Notes: a model not told the origin generated them from the sequence alone. Numbered from the stretch's first letter, positions 36,591 through 46,238 are shown. The stretch: DNA of 52,216 nucleotides from Bacteroidales bacterium (GCA_030596125.1 JAUVKT010000007.1:1-52216); one strand, 5' to 3'. Translations and numbers: made by a program.

Positions 36591-36694
36591 TGTCATATCG
36601 AGCGGACTGCGTCCATCGAAACTCGCTTCAGCGAGTGAAGGTGGAACAAAGTGAAGTCGAGATATCTCCGGCAACTGCCGGATTCGAAATGACA
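36591..36694. repeat. Compound palindromic repeat after dnaN
   Basis: The ends TGTCATATCGA (36591-36601) and TTCGAAATGACA (36683-36694) form an inverted repeat. Inside are a perfect hairpin CTCGCT-TC-AGCGAG, the palindrome GAGATATCTC, and CCGGCAACTGCCGG (36668-36681). The CGGCARCTGCCG core recurs at 48145-48156 and 48185-48196. It looks like a non-autonomous dispersed element. Confidence 0.65.
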
Positions 36695-36755
36695 AAAAGC
36701 ATCACAATATATTTAACATAACACTATATTATATTCCGGAAAGGATATTTTGATA

Positions 36756-37535
36756 ATGGAACTTACCCTGAGAAGACCAATTGCATTTTTTGACCTCGAA
36801 ACTACAGGTATTAATATTACCAGTGACCGGATCGTTGAGATATCCGTAGTGAGAATTGATCCCGGTGGAAGTGAGAAATGGTACACTAAGAGAATAAATC
36901 CGGGAATGCCAATTAACCCGCAGGCAATAGCGATCCATGGGATTACAGATGAAGATGTGAAGGATGCACCCCTTTTTAAGGATATAGCAAGAGAGCTTGT
37001 TGTGTTCCTTGAAGGATGTGACCTGGGAGGTTTTAATGCAATAAAATTTGATATTCCGATCCTGGCTGAGGAGTTCTTAAGAGTTGATGTTGATTTTGAT
37101 GTCAGGAAAAGAAAATATATTGATGTACAGGTAATTTTTCACAAAAAGGAGCAGCGTACACTCAGCGCAGCTTATAAATTCTATTGCGGGAAGGAACTTA
37201 AAGATGCTCATAGTGCAAAAGCTGACACAGCAGCTACCTATGAGATACTAAAGGCCCAGCTCGACAGGTACAATGATCTGGAGAATGATATAGATAAATT
37301 ATCGCAATTCAGTTCCCATAATAAGATTGTAGACCTTGCAGGAAGGATAGTTATGAACAAAGATGGGGTTGAAGTATTTAATTTCGGAAAGCATAAAGGA
37401 AAGCCGGTTGAACAGGTACTTAAAGAGGAGCCAAGCTACTATTCGTGGATGATGAAAGGCGATTTTCCAAGGCATACAAAAAAAGTATTAACTGAATTAA
37501 GGCTGAGGGCTTTTAACCAGACTACCCTATTTTAG
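36756..37535 (+). CDS. DnaQ-like 3'-5' exonuclease
   Basis: A 259-residue DEDD-type exonuclease. The ExoI motif D13-x-E15 is in FFDLETTG, ExoII includes GFNAIKFDIPIL, and ExoIII includes HSAKADTAAT. The last 50 residues (FNFGKHKGKPVEQV and YYSWMMKGDF) match the small domain found at the end of exodeoxyribonuclease X and related proteins. It may serve as a proofreading or repair nuclease. ATG 36756 is preferred to TTG 36750. The FAH gene follows by 28 bases. Confidence 0.85.
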   Translation: MELTLRRPIAFFDLETTGINITSDRIVEISVVRIDPGGSEKWYTKRINPGMPINPQAIAIHGITDEDVKDAPLFKDIARELVVFLEGCDLGGFNAIKFDIPILAEEFLRVDVDFDVRKRKYIDVQVIFHKKEQRTLSAAYKFYCGKELKDAHSAKADTAATYEILKAQLDRYNDLENDIDKLSQFSSHNKIVDLAGRIVMNKDGVEVFNFGKHKGKPVEQVLKEEPSYYSWMMKGDFPRHTKKVLTELRLRAFNQTTLF

Positions 37536-37563
37536 TTTTCAGGGAAGATCATATGAACCGAGC

Positions 37564-38175
37564 ATGAAAATTATTTGTATCGGATTAAACTATAAGGATC
37601 ATGCGAAGGAGATGGGTAGGCCATTACCGGTGGAGCCAGTTGTTTTTCTTAAGTCTGATTCATCAATCCTCAAGAATAATAAATCCTTTTTTATTCCTGA
37701 ATTTAGTTCCAATATTCATTATGAAGCAGAAATAGTCCTTCAGATATGCAAGGTGGGGCGTTCTATTGCCCCGAAATTTGCACACCGGTATTATGATAAG
37801 GTTACGATCGGGATCGACTTTACTGCAAGGGATCTGCAAGCGAAACAGTCAAAGGCAGGAATGCCATGGGATATTTCAAAATCATTTGACGGGGCTGCAC
37901 CACTGGGCAAATTTTATCCGAAAGATAGATTCAGGGATCTGAATAACTTGTCATTTATTCTGGATAAAAACGGGATAACTGTTCAACAGGGTAATAGTTC
38001 CAACCTGATATTCGGATTTGATATAATAATATCATATATATCAAAGTATTTTACATTAAAAACCGGCGACCTGATATTTACGGGCACACCGGCCGGAGTA
38101 GGGGCTGTTAAGAGGAATGACAGGCTGACAGCCTACCTTGAAGATATTAAAGTTCTCGATTTTGACGTTAAGTAA
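37564..38175 (+). CDS. Fumarylacetoacetate hydrolase family protein
   Basis: A 203-residue single-domain FAH-family enzyme. The metal-binding residues are visible: E54 and E56 in YEAEIVL and D85 in GIDFTARDLQ, followed by KSFDGAAPLG and the FTGTPAGVG loop. Family members include 2-hydroxyhepta-2,4-diene-1,7-dioate isomerase, acylpyruvate hydrolase and oxaloacetate decarboxylase. Short forms such as this one are often acylpyruvase or oxaloacetate decarboxylase, but I cannot tell. It appears cotranscribed with the exonuclease. Confidence 0.85.
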   Translation: MKIICIGLNYKDHAKEMGRPLPVEPVVFLKSDSSILKNNKSFFIPEFSSNIHYEAEIVLQICKVGRSIAPKFAHRYYDKVTIGIDFTARDLQAKQSKAGMPWDISKSFDGAAPLGKFYPKDRFRDLNNLSFILDKNGITVQQGNSSNLIFGFDIIISYISKYFTLKTGDLIFTGTPAGVGAVKRNDRLTAYLEDIKVLDFDVK

Positions 38176-38192
38176 CGGATATCAATTTTCTT

Positions 38193-39965
38193 TCAGTAAA
38201 GACTCAGTTCAATCTCTTTAGCCAATCGTGATACCGGATATAGTCTGTTCCACTTCTCAATTTCAGATACGGGTGCTTTCTGGTAGAGGTACTGAAGCTG
38301 AGCAACAGGGTCGTTGGCAAAATCATGATCATCCATCTTTTTCTGATCGAATTCAGTTCGAAGATTTTCGTCCTGGTCAAGCAATTCTAAAAAATGACTT
38401 TCAAATCCCCAAACCGAGTAGAAATCATGTGCCTCAAGTATTGAATCAAAAAAGTTCCAGGCAAAATATGAGCTGGGAGCATGAGGCTCGAGCATCTCTA
38501 CAATAAATCTGTTGGAATGTTGGTTGACTTTGATGATATAGTCTCCCTTATAGTATTGAATTGCCTGAACCGTTTTGTGAACTTTAATACTATTATTTAA
38601 ATAATGCCCCTGTGTGGCTCTCTGTGACCTGGTAACATCATCAATATAATAACTTTCAACCTCAAGCATTGCGTCTTCCTTCAGCTGGTATGCGATTACT
38701 CCGTTATTCATTAGCTTTAATGCAATCTCTTCCCATGCCTGAGGTATAATATATGCGTATGGTCTGGCTACAGTTGTAACAGGTTTATATGTAGTATAAT
38801 ATGGAATTGTATCTGTCCAGGGTTTGTCGTGATCGTAGAAACCTTTTCTTCTGCCGGTTATTGGGGTTTCAATATATGAGTACTCATAACCATTAAATAC
38901 CAGGTACTCATTTTGTGAATCATCAAGTTTCCACTCAATCGGAAAAATCTCCTGGCTTTTAACTGCTTCATCCGCTTTTTCTTTAAGTGCCCTTATTTCT
39001 GCAGCGTTATTGCTTGTAAAATCTATCACCTGGGTAAAAAAATCGACAACTGATCTTACTCTGTCGGGGAAGTATTTGTAAACAAGGTTCTCTGTCATAA
39101 AAGAGTAGCAATTAAACAGTGATGTATAACCGGTTGAATAAAGCGGCAGATCATTGTATGTGATCAGACCGCTCTTTATATCCCCCCTGTTAAATGTCAT
39201 GACATAGGGGATCATATCATACTCAGAGTTGTCAGTCATACCCTTGTAAAGATCGGGTAACATTTTCTCTTTAAAGAAAAGACCCATCTCCCTGTCGAGT
39301 TTATTGTGCATAGTTGCAATCAGTGTAATGGTATACTGGTGATCAGATCCGTTTGTGGTGTGAGTATCAATGAAGACATCAGGATTAAGATAGGTAAATG
39401 TTTTTGCGAAAGTTTGTGCATTTTTTGTCTCCTGCTTGGCAAAATCCCTGTTAAGGTCCATGTTTTTGGCATTTCTTCTTCTTCCTTTATAGATTGGACC
39501 GTCCTGGTTCATCCTGTAATACCTGCTTCGGTCGAGGGCTCCTCCTATATTATATACCGGAATAATGGCAATTACACTGTTATCAAGATATTTTTGCATT
39601 TCATCCTTGTTTCTGAGGATATCCCATGCAAACTGGATTGAAGCATCTGTTCCTTCAGGCTCTCCGGGATGTATTCCGTTGATAATCATTATAATACATT
39701 TGCCTTTTCGTTTGATTGATGCTGGATCAAAATCTTTATTCTTTGATATCATAAACAGATGAAGAGGCTTACCGATATCTGTTTTCCCCATTTCAATAAA
39801 TTTAGCCTGGGGGTAATGCCGGGCCAGTTGTTGGTAAGCATCAATAACCTGGTCGTATTCAAGACTTAGATTTTCATCATATTTAAGGTTGATATCAAGG
39901 TCCTCATTGTTTTTGCATCCGGCAATAAGTGCCATTACAAAGATCAAGATAAGTGCTTGTTTCAT
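38193..39965 (-). CDS. M14-family metallopeptidase lipoprotein
   Basis: A 590-residue protein with a lipoprotein signal: the lipobox LIAGC puts the lipidated cysteine at residue 17. Next to it is KNNEDLD, an acidic-lysine stretch like the surface-export signals of Bacteroidota lipoproteins, so it may face outward. The M14 zinc site has H99-P-G-E102 and H202 in DTHTTNG, with the substrate-binding DLNRDF at 170-175. It would remove terminal residues from peptides or cell-wall fragments. It ends 17 bases from the convergent FAH gene and lies downstream of the NfeD protease. Confidence 0.85.
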   Translation of the reverse strand: MKQALILIFVMALIAGCKNNEDLDINLKYDENLSLEYDQVIDAYQQLARHYPQAKFIEMGKTDIGKPLHLFMISKNKDFDPASIKRKGKCIIMIINGIHPGEPEGTDASIQFAWDILRNKDEMQKYLDNSVIAIIPVYNIGGALDRSRYYRMNQDGPIYKGRRRNAKNMDLNRDFAKQETKNAQTFAKTFTYLNPDVFIDTHTTNGSDHQYTITLIATMHNKLDREMGLFFKEKMLPDLYKGMTDNSEYDMIPYVMTFNRGDIKSGLITYNDLPLYSTGYTSLFNCYSFMTENLVYKYFPDRVRSVVDFFTQVIDFTSNNAAEIRALKEKADEAVKSQEIFPIEWKLDDSQNEYLVFNGYEYSYIETPITGRRKGFYDHDKPWTDTIPYYTTYKPVTTVARPYAYIIPQAWEEIALKLMNNGVIAYQLKEDAMLEVESYYIDDVTRSQRATQGHYLNNSIKVHKTVQAIQYYKGDYIIKVNQHSNRFIVEMLEPHAPSSYFAWNFFDSILEAHDFYSVWGFESHFLELLDQDENLRTEFDQKKMDDHDFANDPVAQLQYLYQKAPVSEIEKWNRLYPVSRLAKEIELSLY

Positions 39966-40007
39966 CTCTTCAGGATAAAATTAAATAAGAAATTCACCAT
40001 CAGGCCC

Positions 40008-41408
40008 TCACTCCTTCACAACATACACCTGCCCGGCCTCATCCCTGATAACTTTAATTTTTGCACCTTTTTCAATATATCCTATTTCCGATTTGGCATC
40101 ATAAATATTTTCATCGATAATTATCTTACCTGATGGTCTCAGGAGCGTATAAGCTGTTCCGGTTTTACCAATAAGCGATTTCTGGGTAACAGAATCAACA
40201 CTTATATACCCATGGTCTGTCTCCATCACTTTTTGCAGAGCGAGGCTTCCGAAAAGCCTGTTGCTTGTAAACAGCTTTTTACTAATCCATATCGATAAGA
40301 TAAAGGCAGCAAGCATCGATACCATTACAATAGTAAATGCTATTATAATCTCGCGTCCGGTTCCATCTGAAGGACCGAATCTGAATACAATCTTATCAAT
40401 CATTCCAAATGTGAGTCCGGTTATAATTCCCGCGATGCCAAGTCCGCCTGTTATGCCAAACCCCGGGACAACAAATATCTCAAGCGCAATTAGTATAATT
40501 CCGGCAACAAATACTATTACCTGCCAGTTGGCAGCCAGCCCTTCAAGATACAGGGGCATAAAGTAAAAAATGGCTGCTACTATAGCTGCAATTAGTGGAA
40601 AACCTATCCCTGGTGACTGTAACTCGAAATAGATACCCCCAATAATGATCATTATCAATAACCCTGAAACAGCCGGATTTATTAGTAGTTGTATAAATTT
40701 CTCAAGTCCGGATGGGTTGAATTCTCTGATCTCATAATTCTCTATACCTGCCAGAGCAATTACATCATCAATATTATCAGCTTCACCTTCACAGAAATTA
40801 AGTTCTATTGCTTCGAGTGTTGTAAGTGTCAGAACACTTCCGGTATCACTGACCCCTTCTACGTATATCTTTGGATCGACCATCGCTTCGGCAATTTCTG
40901 GATTCCTGTGCCATACCCATGTTGTATCACCGTTAGAGATAACAGGTTTTTTACCATGTGCTTCAGAGGTTGATCTCATCATTCCGCGCATAAATGACTG
41001 GTACTTATCAGGGACCTGCTCCCCTGTCTGGTTTACAACCGTAGCAGCCCCGATGTTTCCTCCCGGCCTCATATAAATACTATCGGCAGCAATTGATATA
41101 AGGGCGCCTGCAGAAATAGCCTGGTTATCAATGAATACGATAACAGGCTTTGGATAATTTAAAAGGGCTGTACGAATTGAGTCGGCAATATCAACCTGTC
41201 CGCCATAGGTATTCATATGTATCAGGATGTAATCTGCACCAATCAGTGTTGCTTCCTCCAGGCTCTTTTTGGTCGTACGCCAGACAGGTGCGGCAATTGC
41301 TTTTCTAATATCATATTTATATATGATAATTTTTTCCTGCTCTTCCTGGGAAAACAAAAAGCCCCCTGTAAAGGTTAACAAAAGCAGGGTTAAAATAATA
41401 TTCTTCAT
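40008..41408 (-). CDS. NfeD-family membrane-bound serine protease
   Basis: A 466-residue protein with a signal sequence (residues 1-20), a ClpP-like protease domain, four to five membrane helices in the middle and a C-terminal OB-fold (GKTGTAYTLLRPSGKI). The catalytic dyad of the family is S99 in NQAISAG and K135 in the VPDKYQ stretch. The start is taken at ATG 41408, where the signal begins; ATG 41414 and an extension to 41441 would overlap mqnA. Homologues cleave membrane proteins such as stomatins, but no stomatin gene is adjacent. It sits downstream of mqnA by ten bases. Confidence 0.85.
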   Translation of the reverse strand: MKNIILTLLLLTFTGGFLFSQEEQEKIIIYKYDIRKAIAAPVWRTTKKSLEEATLIGADYILIHMNTYGGQVDIADSIRTALLNYPKPVIVFIDNQAISAGALISIAADSIYMRPGGNIGAATVVNQTGEQVPDKYQSFMRGMMRSTSEAHGKKPVISNGDTTWVWHRNPEIAEAMVDPKIYVEGVSDTGSVLTLTTLEAIELNFCEGEADNIDDVIALAGIENYEIREFNPSGLEKFIQLLINPAVSGLLIMIIIGGIYFELQSPGIGFPLIAAIVAAIFYFMPLYLEGLAANWQVIVFVAGIILIALEIFVVPGFGITGGLGIAGIITGLTFGMIDKIVFRFGPSDGTGREIIIAFTIVMVSMLAAFILSIWISKKLFTSNRLFGSLALQKVMETDHGYISVDSVTQKSLIGKTGTAYTLLRPSGKIIIDENIYDAKSEIGYIEKGAKIKVIRDEAGQVYVVKE

Positions 41409-41418
41409 AGTCATAAAA

Positions 41419-42180
41419 TTAAATCTCTTTAAGATAATCAAAAAAGATGTTCATTGCCTTATGTTTCTCCTTATTTAACTGGTAGTCTATATTGTGGACC
41501 AGGTATGATTTTAATACTTCGACTGACATAGGACTTATCTCTCCGTATTTCTTTACAGCACTATCGATATTACTGATCCCAAAGTGTAATGCTTTATTAA
41601 ACTTATGTAAAAACTCTTCCGGTAGCTGCCTGTTAGATACCCAGCAGGCAAAAACAAATGGCAGACCTGTCAGCTTCTTCCACTCAGTAGCCAGATCTAT
41701 TGTGTACCTGTATTTTGTTTCGAGTTCAAAACATTGATCACCGATAATAACGAGTCCTTCATTATCAGGGATATTTTCGAAGTCAAACCCATAAGAAGTC
41801 TCTTTCCATTCAAACTCTTTTTTCCATAACCTGGCAGCCAGTATTTTTGCCAGGGCAACTGATGTTCCCGATCTGTAATCGAGATTTATACTTTCTATAT
41901 TTTTAAGCTCGCGATTACTTACAAGAAGCACTGTTCTCACCGGGCTGTTGGTCCCAATGCAATAGTCACTGATAATAGTTGAACCGGTGATATCCGGAAT
42001 AGCAGCTACAGGAACCAGACCAATATCGGCTTCACCTGTAGTGAGTCTCCTGGCACATTCAGCAGGATGATCTATTTCTATAGTTGCATATTCCTCTATT
42101 CCCGATACCCTTAATCCGTAGTTCAGTGGATATGAATTTGCATATCTTATTGCAGATATTATGATTTTATTTTTCACCAT
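41419..42180 (-). CDS. mqnA: Chorismate dehydratase MqnA (futalosine menaquinone pathway)
   Basis: A 253-residue protein of the MqnA/MqnD periplasmic-binding-like fold. The opening SAIRYANSYPLNYGL matches the MqnA pattern S-x-x-x-x-N-x-x-P-L, and G-E-A-D-I-G-L-V-P-V-A is the conserved helix. It converts chorismate into 3-enolpyruvylbenzoate, the first step to menaquinone through futalosine. The UbiA-type gene at 25699 could provide a later prenylation step. It is divergent from purB (115 bases). Confidence 0.88.
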   Translation of the reverse strand: MVKNKIIISAIRYANSYPLNYGLRVSGIEEYATIEIDHPAECARRLTTGEADIGLVPVAAIPDITGSTIISDYCIGTNSPVRTVLLVSNRELKNIESINLDYRSGTSVALAKILAARLWKKEFEWKETSYGFDFENIPDNEGLVIIGDQCFELETKYRYTIDLATEWKKLTGLPFVFACWVSNRQLPEEFLHKFNKALHFGISNIDSAVKKYGEISPMSVEVLKSYLVHNIDYQLNKEKHKAMNIFFDYLKEI

Positions 42181-42295
42181 TCATCCTATCAACTTTCATA
42201 ATTGTTCGAAATTACAAAAAATCAGTTTTTTTTCACCTTACAAAGTAGTAATTTTACGCCTGATCATTCAATATCTCATACAAAAATGTGAAGTG

Positions 42296-43639
42296 ATGAA
42301 TTTTAATAAGTTAACTGCAATTTCGCCTGTTGACGGCAGGTACCGGGCAAAAGTCGAAGAACTTGCCGGATATTTTTCTGAGTACGGACTTATTAAGTAC
42401 CGGATGAAATCCGAAATTGAATATTTTATTGCGCTGTGTAAACTCCCATTGCCACAACTGGAGCAGTTTAGCGCCACCAGGTACGAAGAGCTGAGAGCTA
42501 TATATGAAAATTTTACTCCTGAAGATGCTGTAAGGGTTAAAGATATAGAATCTGTAATAAATCACGATGTTAAAGCTGTCGAATATTATTTAAAGGAGAA
42601 ATATGCTGAATTAGGACTTGCAGAATGGAGTGAGTTCATCCATTTCGGATTAACCTCACAGGATATCAATAATACTGCTACCCCATTATCAATTAAGGAG
42701 TATACAGAGGATGAGTATCTTCCACTATTATATGATTTACGTAACAGCCTTGATGATCTTGCTGAAGAGTGGAAAGAGATTCCATTGCTGGCTCGTACAC
42801 ACGGACAGCCTGCATCACCAACCAGACTGGGAAAAGAGATCAAGGTCTTTGCAGAAAGGATCGACAGGCAGATCATACAGCTTATGGCAATACCCTGGTC
42901 TGCTAAGTTTGGTGGTGCAACCGGTAATTTCAATGCCCATTTTGTTGCTTATCCTGATATCGACTGGCATGAATTCGGAAACAATTTTGTCAATAGTGTT
43001 CTTGGATTAAGCAGAAGCTACCCAACCACGCAAATCGAACATTATGATAACCTGGCTGCCTATTTCGATTGCCTGCGAAGGATTAATACAATTCTTATTG
43101 ATTTTACAAGGGATATATGGAGCTATATCTCGTTTGATTATTTTAAACAAAAGATAAAAGCAGGAGAGGTGGGATCATCAGCAATGCCCCATAAGATAAA
43201 CCCTATTGACTTTGAAAATGCTGAAGGCAACCTTGGTCTTTCAAATGCTCTTTTTTCGCATTTTTCAGAGAAGTTGCCCATATCGAGGTTACAAAGAGAT
43301 CTCACCGATTCAACAGTTTTAAGGAATGTTGGAGTTCCTGCAGCACACTCAATGTTAGCCTTTAAGTCTCTCTTAAAAGGTATGGGGAAACTTATTGTGA
43401 ACGAAGAGAAGATCAGAAATGATCTTGATAATAACTGGGCTGTTGTTGCTGAGGCGATACAGACTATCCTCCGTCGTGAAGGTTATCCGAAGCCCTATGA
43501 AGCTCTATTGGATCTGACACGTATAAATGAAAAAATTACCAGAGAGAGGATTTACTCATTTATCGAATCCCTGGATATTGATGAGGAGGTTAAAGATGAG
43601 ATGAAAGCGATTTCACCTTATAACTATATCGGCAAATAA
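42296..43639 (+). CDS. purB: Adenylosuccinate lyase
   Basis: A 447-residue fumarase/aspartase superfamily enzyme. The signature loop GSSAMPHKINPIDFENAEGN is complete, and an N-terminal SPVDGRY motif and the HTDGL-like HIGLTSQDI equivalent (HFGLTSQDINNT) are present. It cleaves adenylosuccinate and SAICAR in purine synthesis. ATG 42296 is chosen because MNFNKLTAISPVDGRY is the usual start; the frame runs upstream to 42161 without homology. The ABC exporter follows after ten bases. Confidence 0.95.
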   Translation: MNFNKLTAISPVDGRYRAKVEELAGYFSEYGLIKYRMKSEIEYFIALCKLPLPQLEQFSATRYEELRAIYENFTPEDAVRVKDIESVINHDVKAVEYYLKEKYAELGLAEWSEFIHFGLTSQDINNTATPLSIKEYTEDEYLPLLYDLRNSLDDLAEEWKEIPLLARTHGQPASPTRLGKEIKVFAERIDRQIIQLMAIPWSAKFGGATGNFNAHFVAYPDIDWHEFGNNFVNSVLGLSRSYPTTQIEHYDNLAAYFDCLRRINTILIDFTRDIWSYISFDYFKQKIKAGEVGSSAMPHKINPIDFENAEGNLGLSNALFSHFSEKLPISRLQRDLTDSTVLRNVGVPAAHSMLAFKSLLKGMGKLIVNEEKIRNDLDNNWAVVAEAIQTILRREGYPKPYEALLDLTRINEKITRERIYSFIESLDIDEEVKDEMKAISPYNYIGK

Positions 43640-43649
43640 CTATTTAGTA

Positions 43650-45470
43650 ATGAAAAGATTCAAGGTCCTTCTTTCATTCTTGTTACCATATAAGTGGTTT
43701 GCCGGGCAGAATATTATTTTCAATATTTTATCTGCATTATTTGCCCTGTTCACATATAGTCTTATCGGCCCTTTTATTAAAATACTTTTCAGCCAGGTGT
43801 CAGCACCTGCTCATCCGGGAAGTTTTCATCTTTCAAAAGATTGGTTCGAAGGCATACTTAATTATTATATCACAACCTATGTTGATAAATCAGGACCGGC
43901 CGCTGCCCTGATAGGTGTTAGTTTATTGGTAATAGGAGCGAGTCTTTTTAAAAATGTATTTATTTTTCTTGCCAATAATGCCCTCGCATATCTCAGGGCA
44001 GGAACTACCAGGGATATGAGGAAAAAATTATATGACAAGGTTTTACGTTTGCCAATGTCATACTTTTCTGAATCACGGAAGGGAGATATTATTACGAGAA
44101 TATCGAGTGATGTTGAGGAGATACAGGTTTCTGTAATGGGCTCGCTTACAATGCTTTTCAGGGATCCTGTCACCATTATTATTTTTCTTGGGTTTTTAGT
44201 TGCAACAAGTCTTAAACTTACCCTTTTCGCAGTTGTTTTAATGCCACTCAGTGGATGGCTGATAGGAAGGATAGGAAAAACACTCCGTTCATCGTCATTT
44301 ATTGGTCAACAGAATTTAGGAAAGCTACTGTCTGTAGTTGAAGAGACACTCACCGGTTTGAGAATTATAAAAGCTTTCAATGCCGAAAAAAAGATGAGCG
44401 CACAGTTTGGAAGGGTAAATGATTTTTTTACAAAAATATTGCGCAGGATACTCAGGAAAAGATACCTGGCTTCTCCTCTGAGTGAATTTCTTTCGACAAT
44501 AGTATTGATGGTAGTTATGTATTTTGGAGGTGTGATTGTGCTTGGCGGGACAGGAGAGATGACATCTGATGAGCTTGTTGTCTTTCTGGTTGTATTTTCT
44601 CAGATCATAACACCTGCCAAGAGTATAACCACCATGTATTTCAATATACAGAAGGGGCTGGCATCGCTAGAACGTATTGAGGTGATACTTAACGCAGATA
44701 ATAAAATCAAAGAAAAAGAGAATCCTTTGCCGGTAACCTCATTTGAGAATGAAATAAGCTATAAGAATGTTAACTTTGCTTATGTAAGTGAGCCTGTTCT
44801 TAAGGATATTAGCCTGTCGGTTAAAAAGGGCCAGACTATTGCGATTGTAGGTAAATCAGGATCGGGAAAATCGACACTGGTTGACCTTCTGCCAAGGTTT
44901 ATGGATGTTGATTCGGGAAAAATTACTTTTGATGGTGTTGATATCAGGGACTATAAGATCACTGACCTGAGAAGATTAATGGGAATAGTAAATCAACAGG
45001 CTATTCTGTTTAATGATTCGTTCAAAAATAATATTGCCTTTGGTGCAAATGAGTTTACGGATGATGAGGTTGAGAAGGCTGCAAGAGTGGCAAATGCACA
45101 CGATTTTATTATGGAATCGCCGGAAGGGTATGATTATATTGTTGGGGAAGGAGGCAGTAAGCTGAGTGGGGGCCAGAGGCAACGCATCAGTATCGCCAGG
45201 GCTGTGATGGCTAACCCGCCACTAATGATACTTGATGAGGCAACATCCGCACTTGATACTGAATCGGAGCGACTGGTCCAGGATGCTATAGAGAACCTGA
45301 TGAAGAACAGAACCTCAATAGTTATTGCACACAGGTTGTCAACAGTGCAAAGAGCTGACCTGATAGTCGTGATTGATGAAGGAAAGGTAGTTGAACAGGG
45401 CACACACGAAGAATTGGTTAAAAACAGTAAGGGAGTTTATTTTAAATTGCATAAATTGCAGATGGTGTAA
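43650..45470 (+). CDS. MsbA-like ABC transporter, fused permease and ATPase
   Basis: A 606-residue half-transporter. Six membrane helices fill the first 330 residues, with the intracellular loop sequence KLYDKVLRLPMSYFSESRKGDI. The ATPase has the Walker A motif GKSGSGKS, the signature LSGGQ, and the Walker B LMILDEATSALD, with the H-loop IAHRLST. Members of this group flip lipid A (MsbA) or other lipids. Cotranscribed with purB on the same strand. The exact substrate is not proven. Confidence 0.88.
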   Translation: MKRFKVLLSFLLPYKWFAGQNIIFNILSALFALFTYSLIGPFIKILFSQVSAPAHPGSFHLSKDWFEGILNYYITTYVDKSGPAAALIGVSLLVIGASLFKNVFIFLANNALAYLRAGTTRDMRKKLYDKVLRLPMSYFSESRKGDIITRISSDVEEIQVSVMGSLTMLFRDPVTIIIFLGFLVATSLKLTLFAVVLMPLSGWLIGRIGKTLRSSSFIGQQNLGKLLSVVEETLTGLRIIKAFNAEKKMSAQFGRVNDFFTKILRRILRKRYLASPLSEFLSTIVLMVVMYFGGVIVLGGTGEMTSDELVVFLVVFSQIITPAKSITTMYFNIQKGLASLERIEVILNADNKIKEKENPLPVTSFENEISYKNVNFAYVSEPVLKDISLSVKKGQTIAIVGKSGSGKSTLVDLLPRFMDVDSGKITFDGVDIRDYKITDLRRLMGIVNQQAILFNDSFKNNIAFGANEFTDDEVEKAARVANAHDFIMESPEGYDYIVGEGGSKLSGGQRQRISIARAVMANPPLMILDEATSALDTESERLVQDAIENLMKNRTSIVIAHRLSTVQRADLIVVIDEGKVVEQGTHEELVKNSKGVYFKLHKLQMV

Positions 45471-45542
45471 TTTTATTTTTAATGCCCGGGTTATTGTATG
45501 AAGATAATTATGATCAAATAACCTGATATTTCTTTAACTTGC

Positions 45543-46238
45543 ATGGATATGGAAAAAAAAGTAAGTGAATATTTTCTAAGCCTGGCCCTTAATCCGAATA
45601 CCGGATATTTCAGAGTGACAGGCAATTACTTTACTTATGGTATTATTGGAGCCCTGTTAATGGATCTTGCACTAAACGGAAATATTGAATTGGATGGTAA
45701 AATACTAAAGGTGAAACAGGGAACCGGTTTAACAGGCATGGAGGTTTATGATCGTGCCCTTGAAACTTTTAAAGCATCTCCAAAAGAGAGGAGTATCAGG
45801 TATTGGCTGCGTAAACTTTCATACCGTTCTGTATGGTATAGAAAGGGATTAGTTAAACTTCATACAAAAAACAGGGTCCTGAGAGAAGAGAGAAAACGAT
45901 TTCTTGGAATCCCTTATTATTTACGTTATCCTGCCGACCGGGTGAAGACTAAAAAGCTGGCAATTCGATTTAAAGAGATAGTTATCTTCAACAGGCAACC
46001 TGACGAAGCTGAATTAATGTTTATAGGTCTGCTTTATGCCTGTAAGATGCACCGGGTGATTGCTGATGTGAGCAGCGAACGGAAAAAGGTAAGAAAAGCC
46101 CTGGTTAAGTATATTAGAGAGAACCCGGCTGCTTCAGCTGTTAGTAAAACTATCAGTGAGATGCAGGCTGCAATCACTGCAAGTATTGCGGCAGCTGTTA
46201 TAGCTTCATCATCAGCTTCAACTATGGCGGGGAAATAG
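45543..46238 (+). CDS. GPP34 (GOLPH3-like) domain protein
   Basis: A 231-residue protein with the GPP34 fold signs: Y-F-L-S-L-A-L at the start, GIIGALLMDLALNGNIELDGKILKV as the core strand-helix, and a basic patch (RSIRYWLRKLSYRSVWYRKGLVK). Eukaryotic GOLPH3/Vps74 binds phosphatidylinositol-4-phosphate on Golgi membranes; the bacterial role is not known. The last 35 residues are rich in alanine and serine. It lies between the ABC exporter and a cold-shock-domain protein and has its own 72-base upstream gap. Confidence 0.6.
   Translation: MDMEKKVSEYFLSLALNPNTGYFRVTGNYFTYGIIGALLMDLALNGNIELDGKILKVKQGTGLTGMEVYDRALETFKASPKERSIRYWLRKLSYRSVWYRKGLVKLHTKNRVLREERKRFLGIPYYLRYPADRVKTKKLAIRFKEIVIFNRQPDEAELMFIGLLYACKMHRVIADVSSERKKVRKALVKYIRENPAASAVSKTISEMQAAITASIAAAVIASSSASTMAGK

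Noticed and set aside
42161-42295. Longer purB start
   Set aside because: The extra 45 residues have no match to adenylosuccinate lyases and would overlap the mqnA start; ATG 42296 gives the usual N-terminus.
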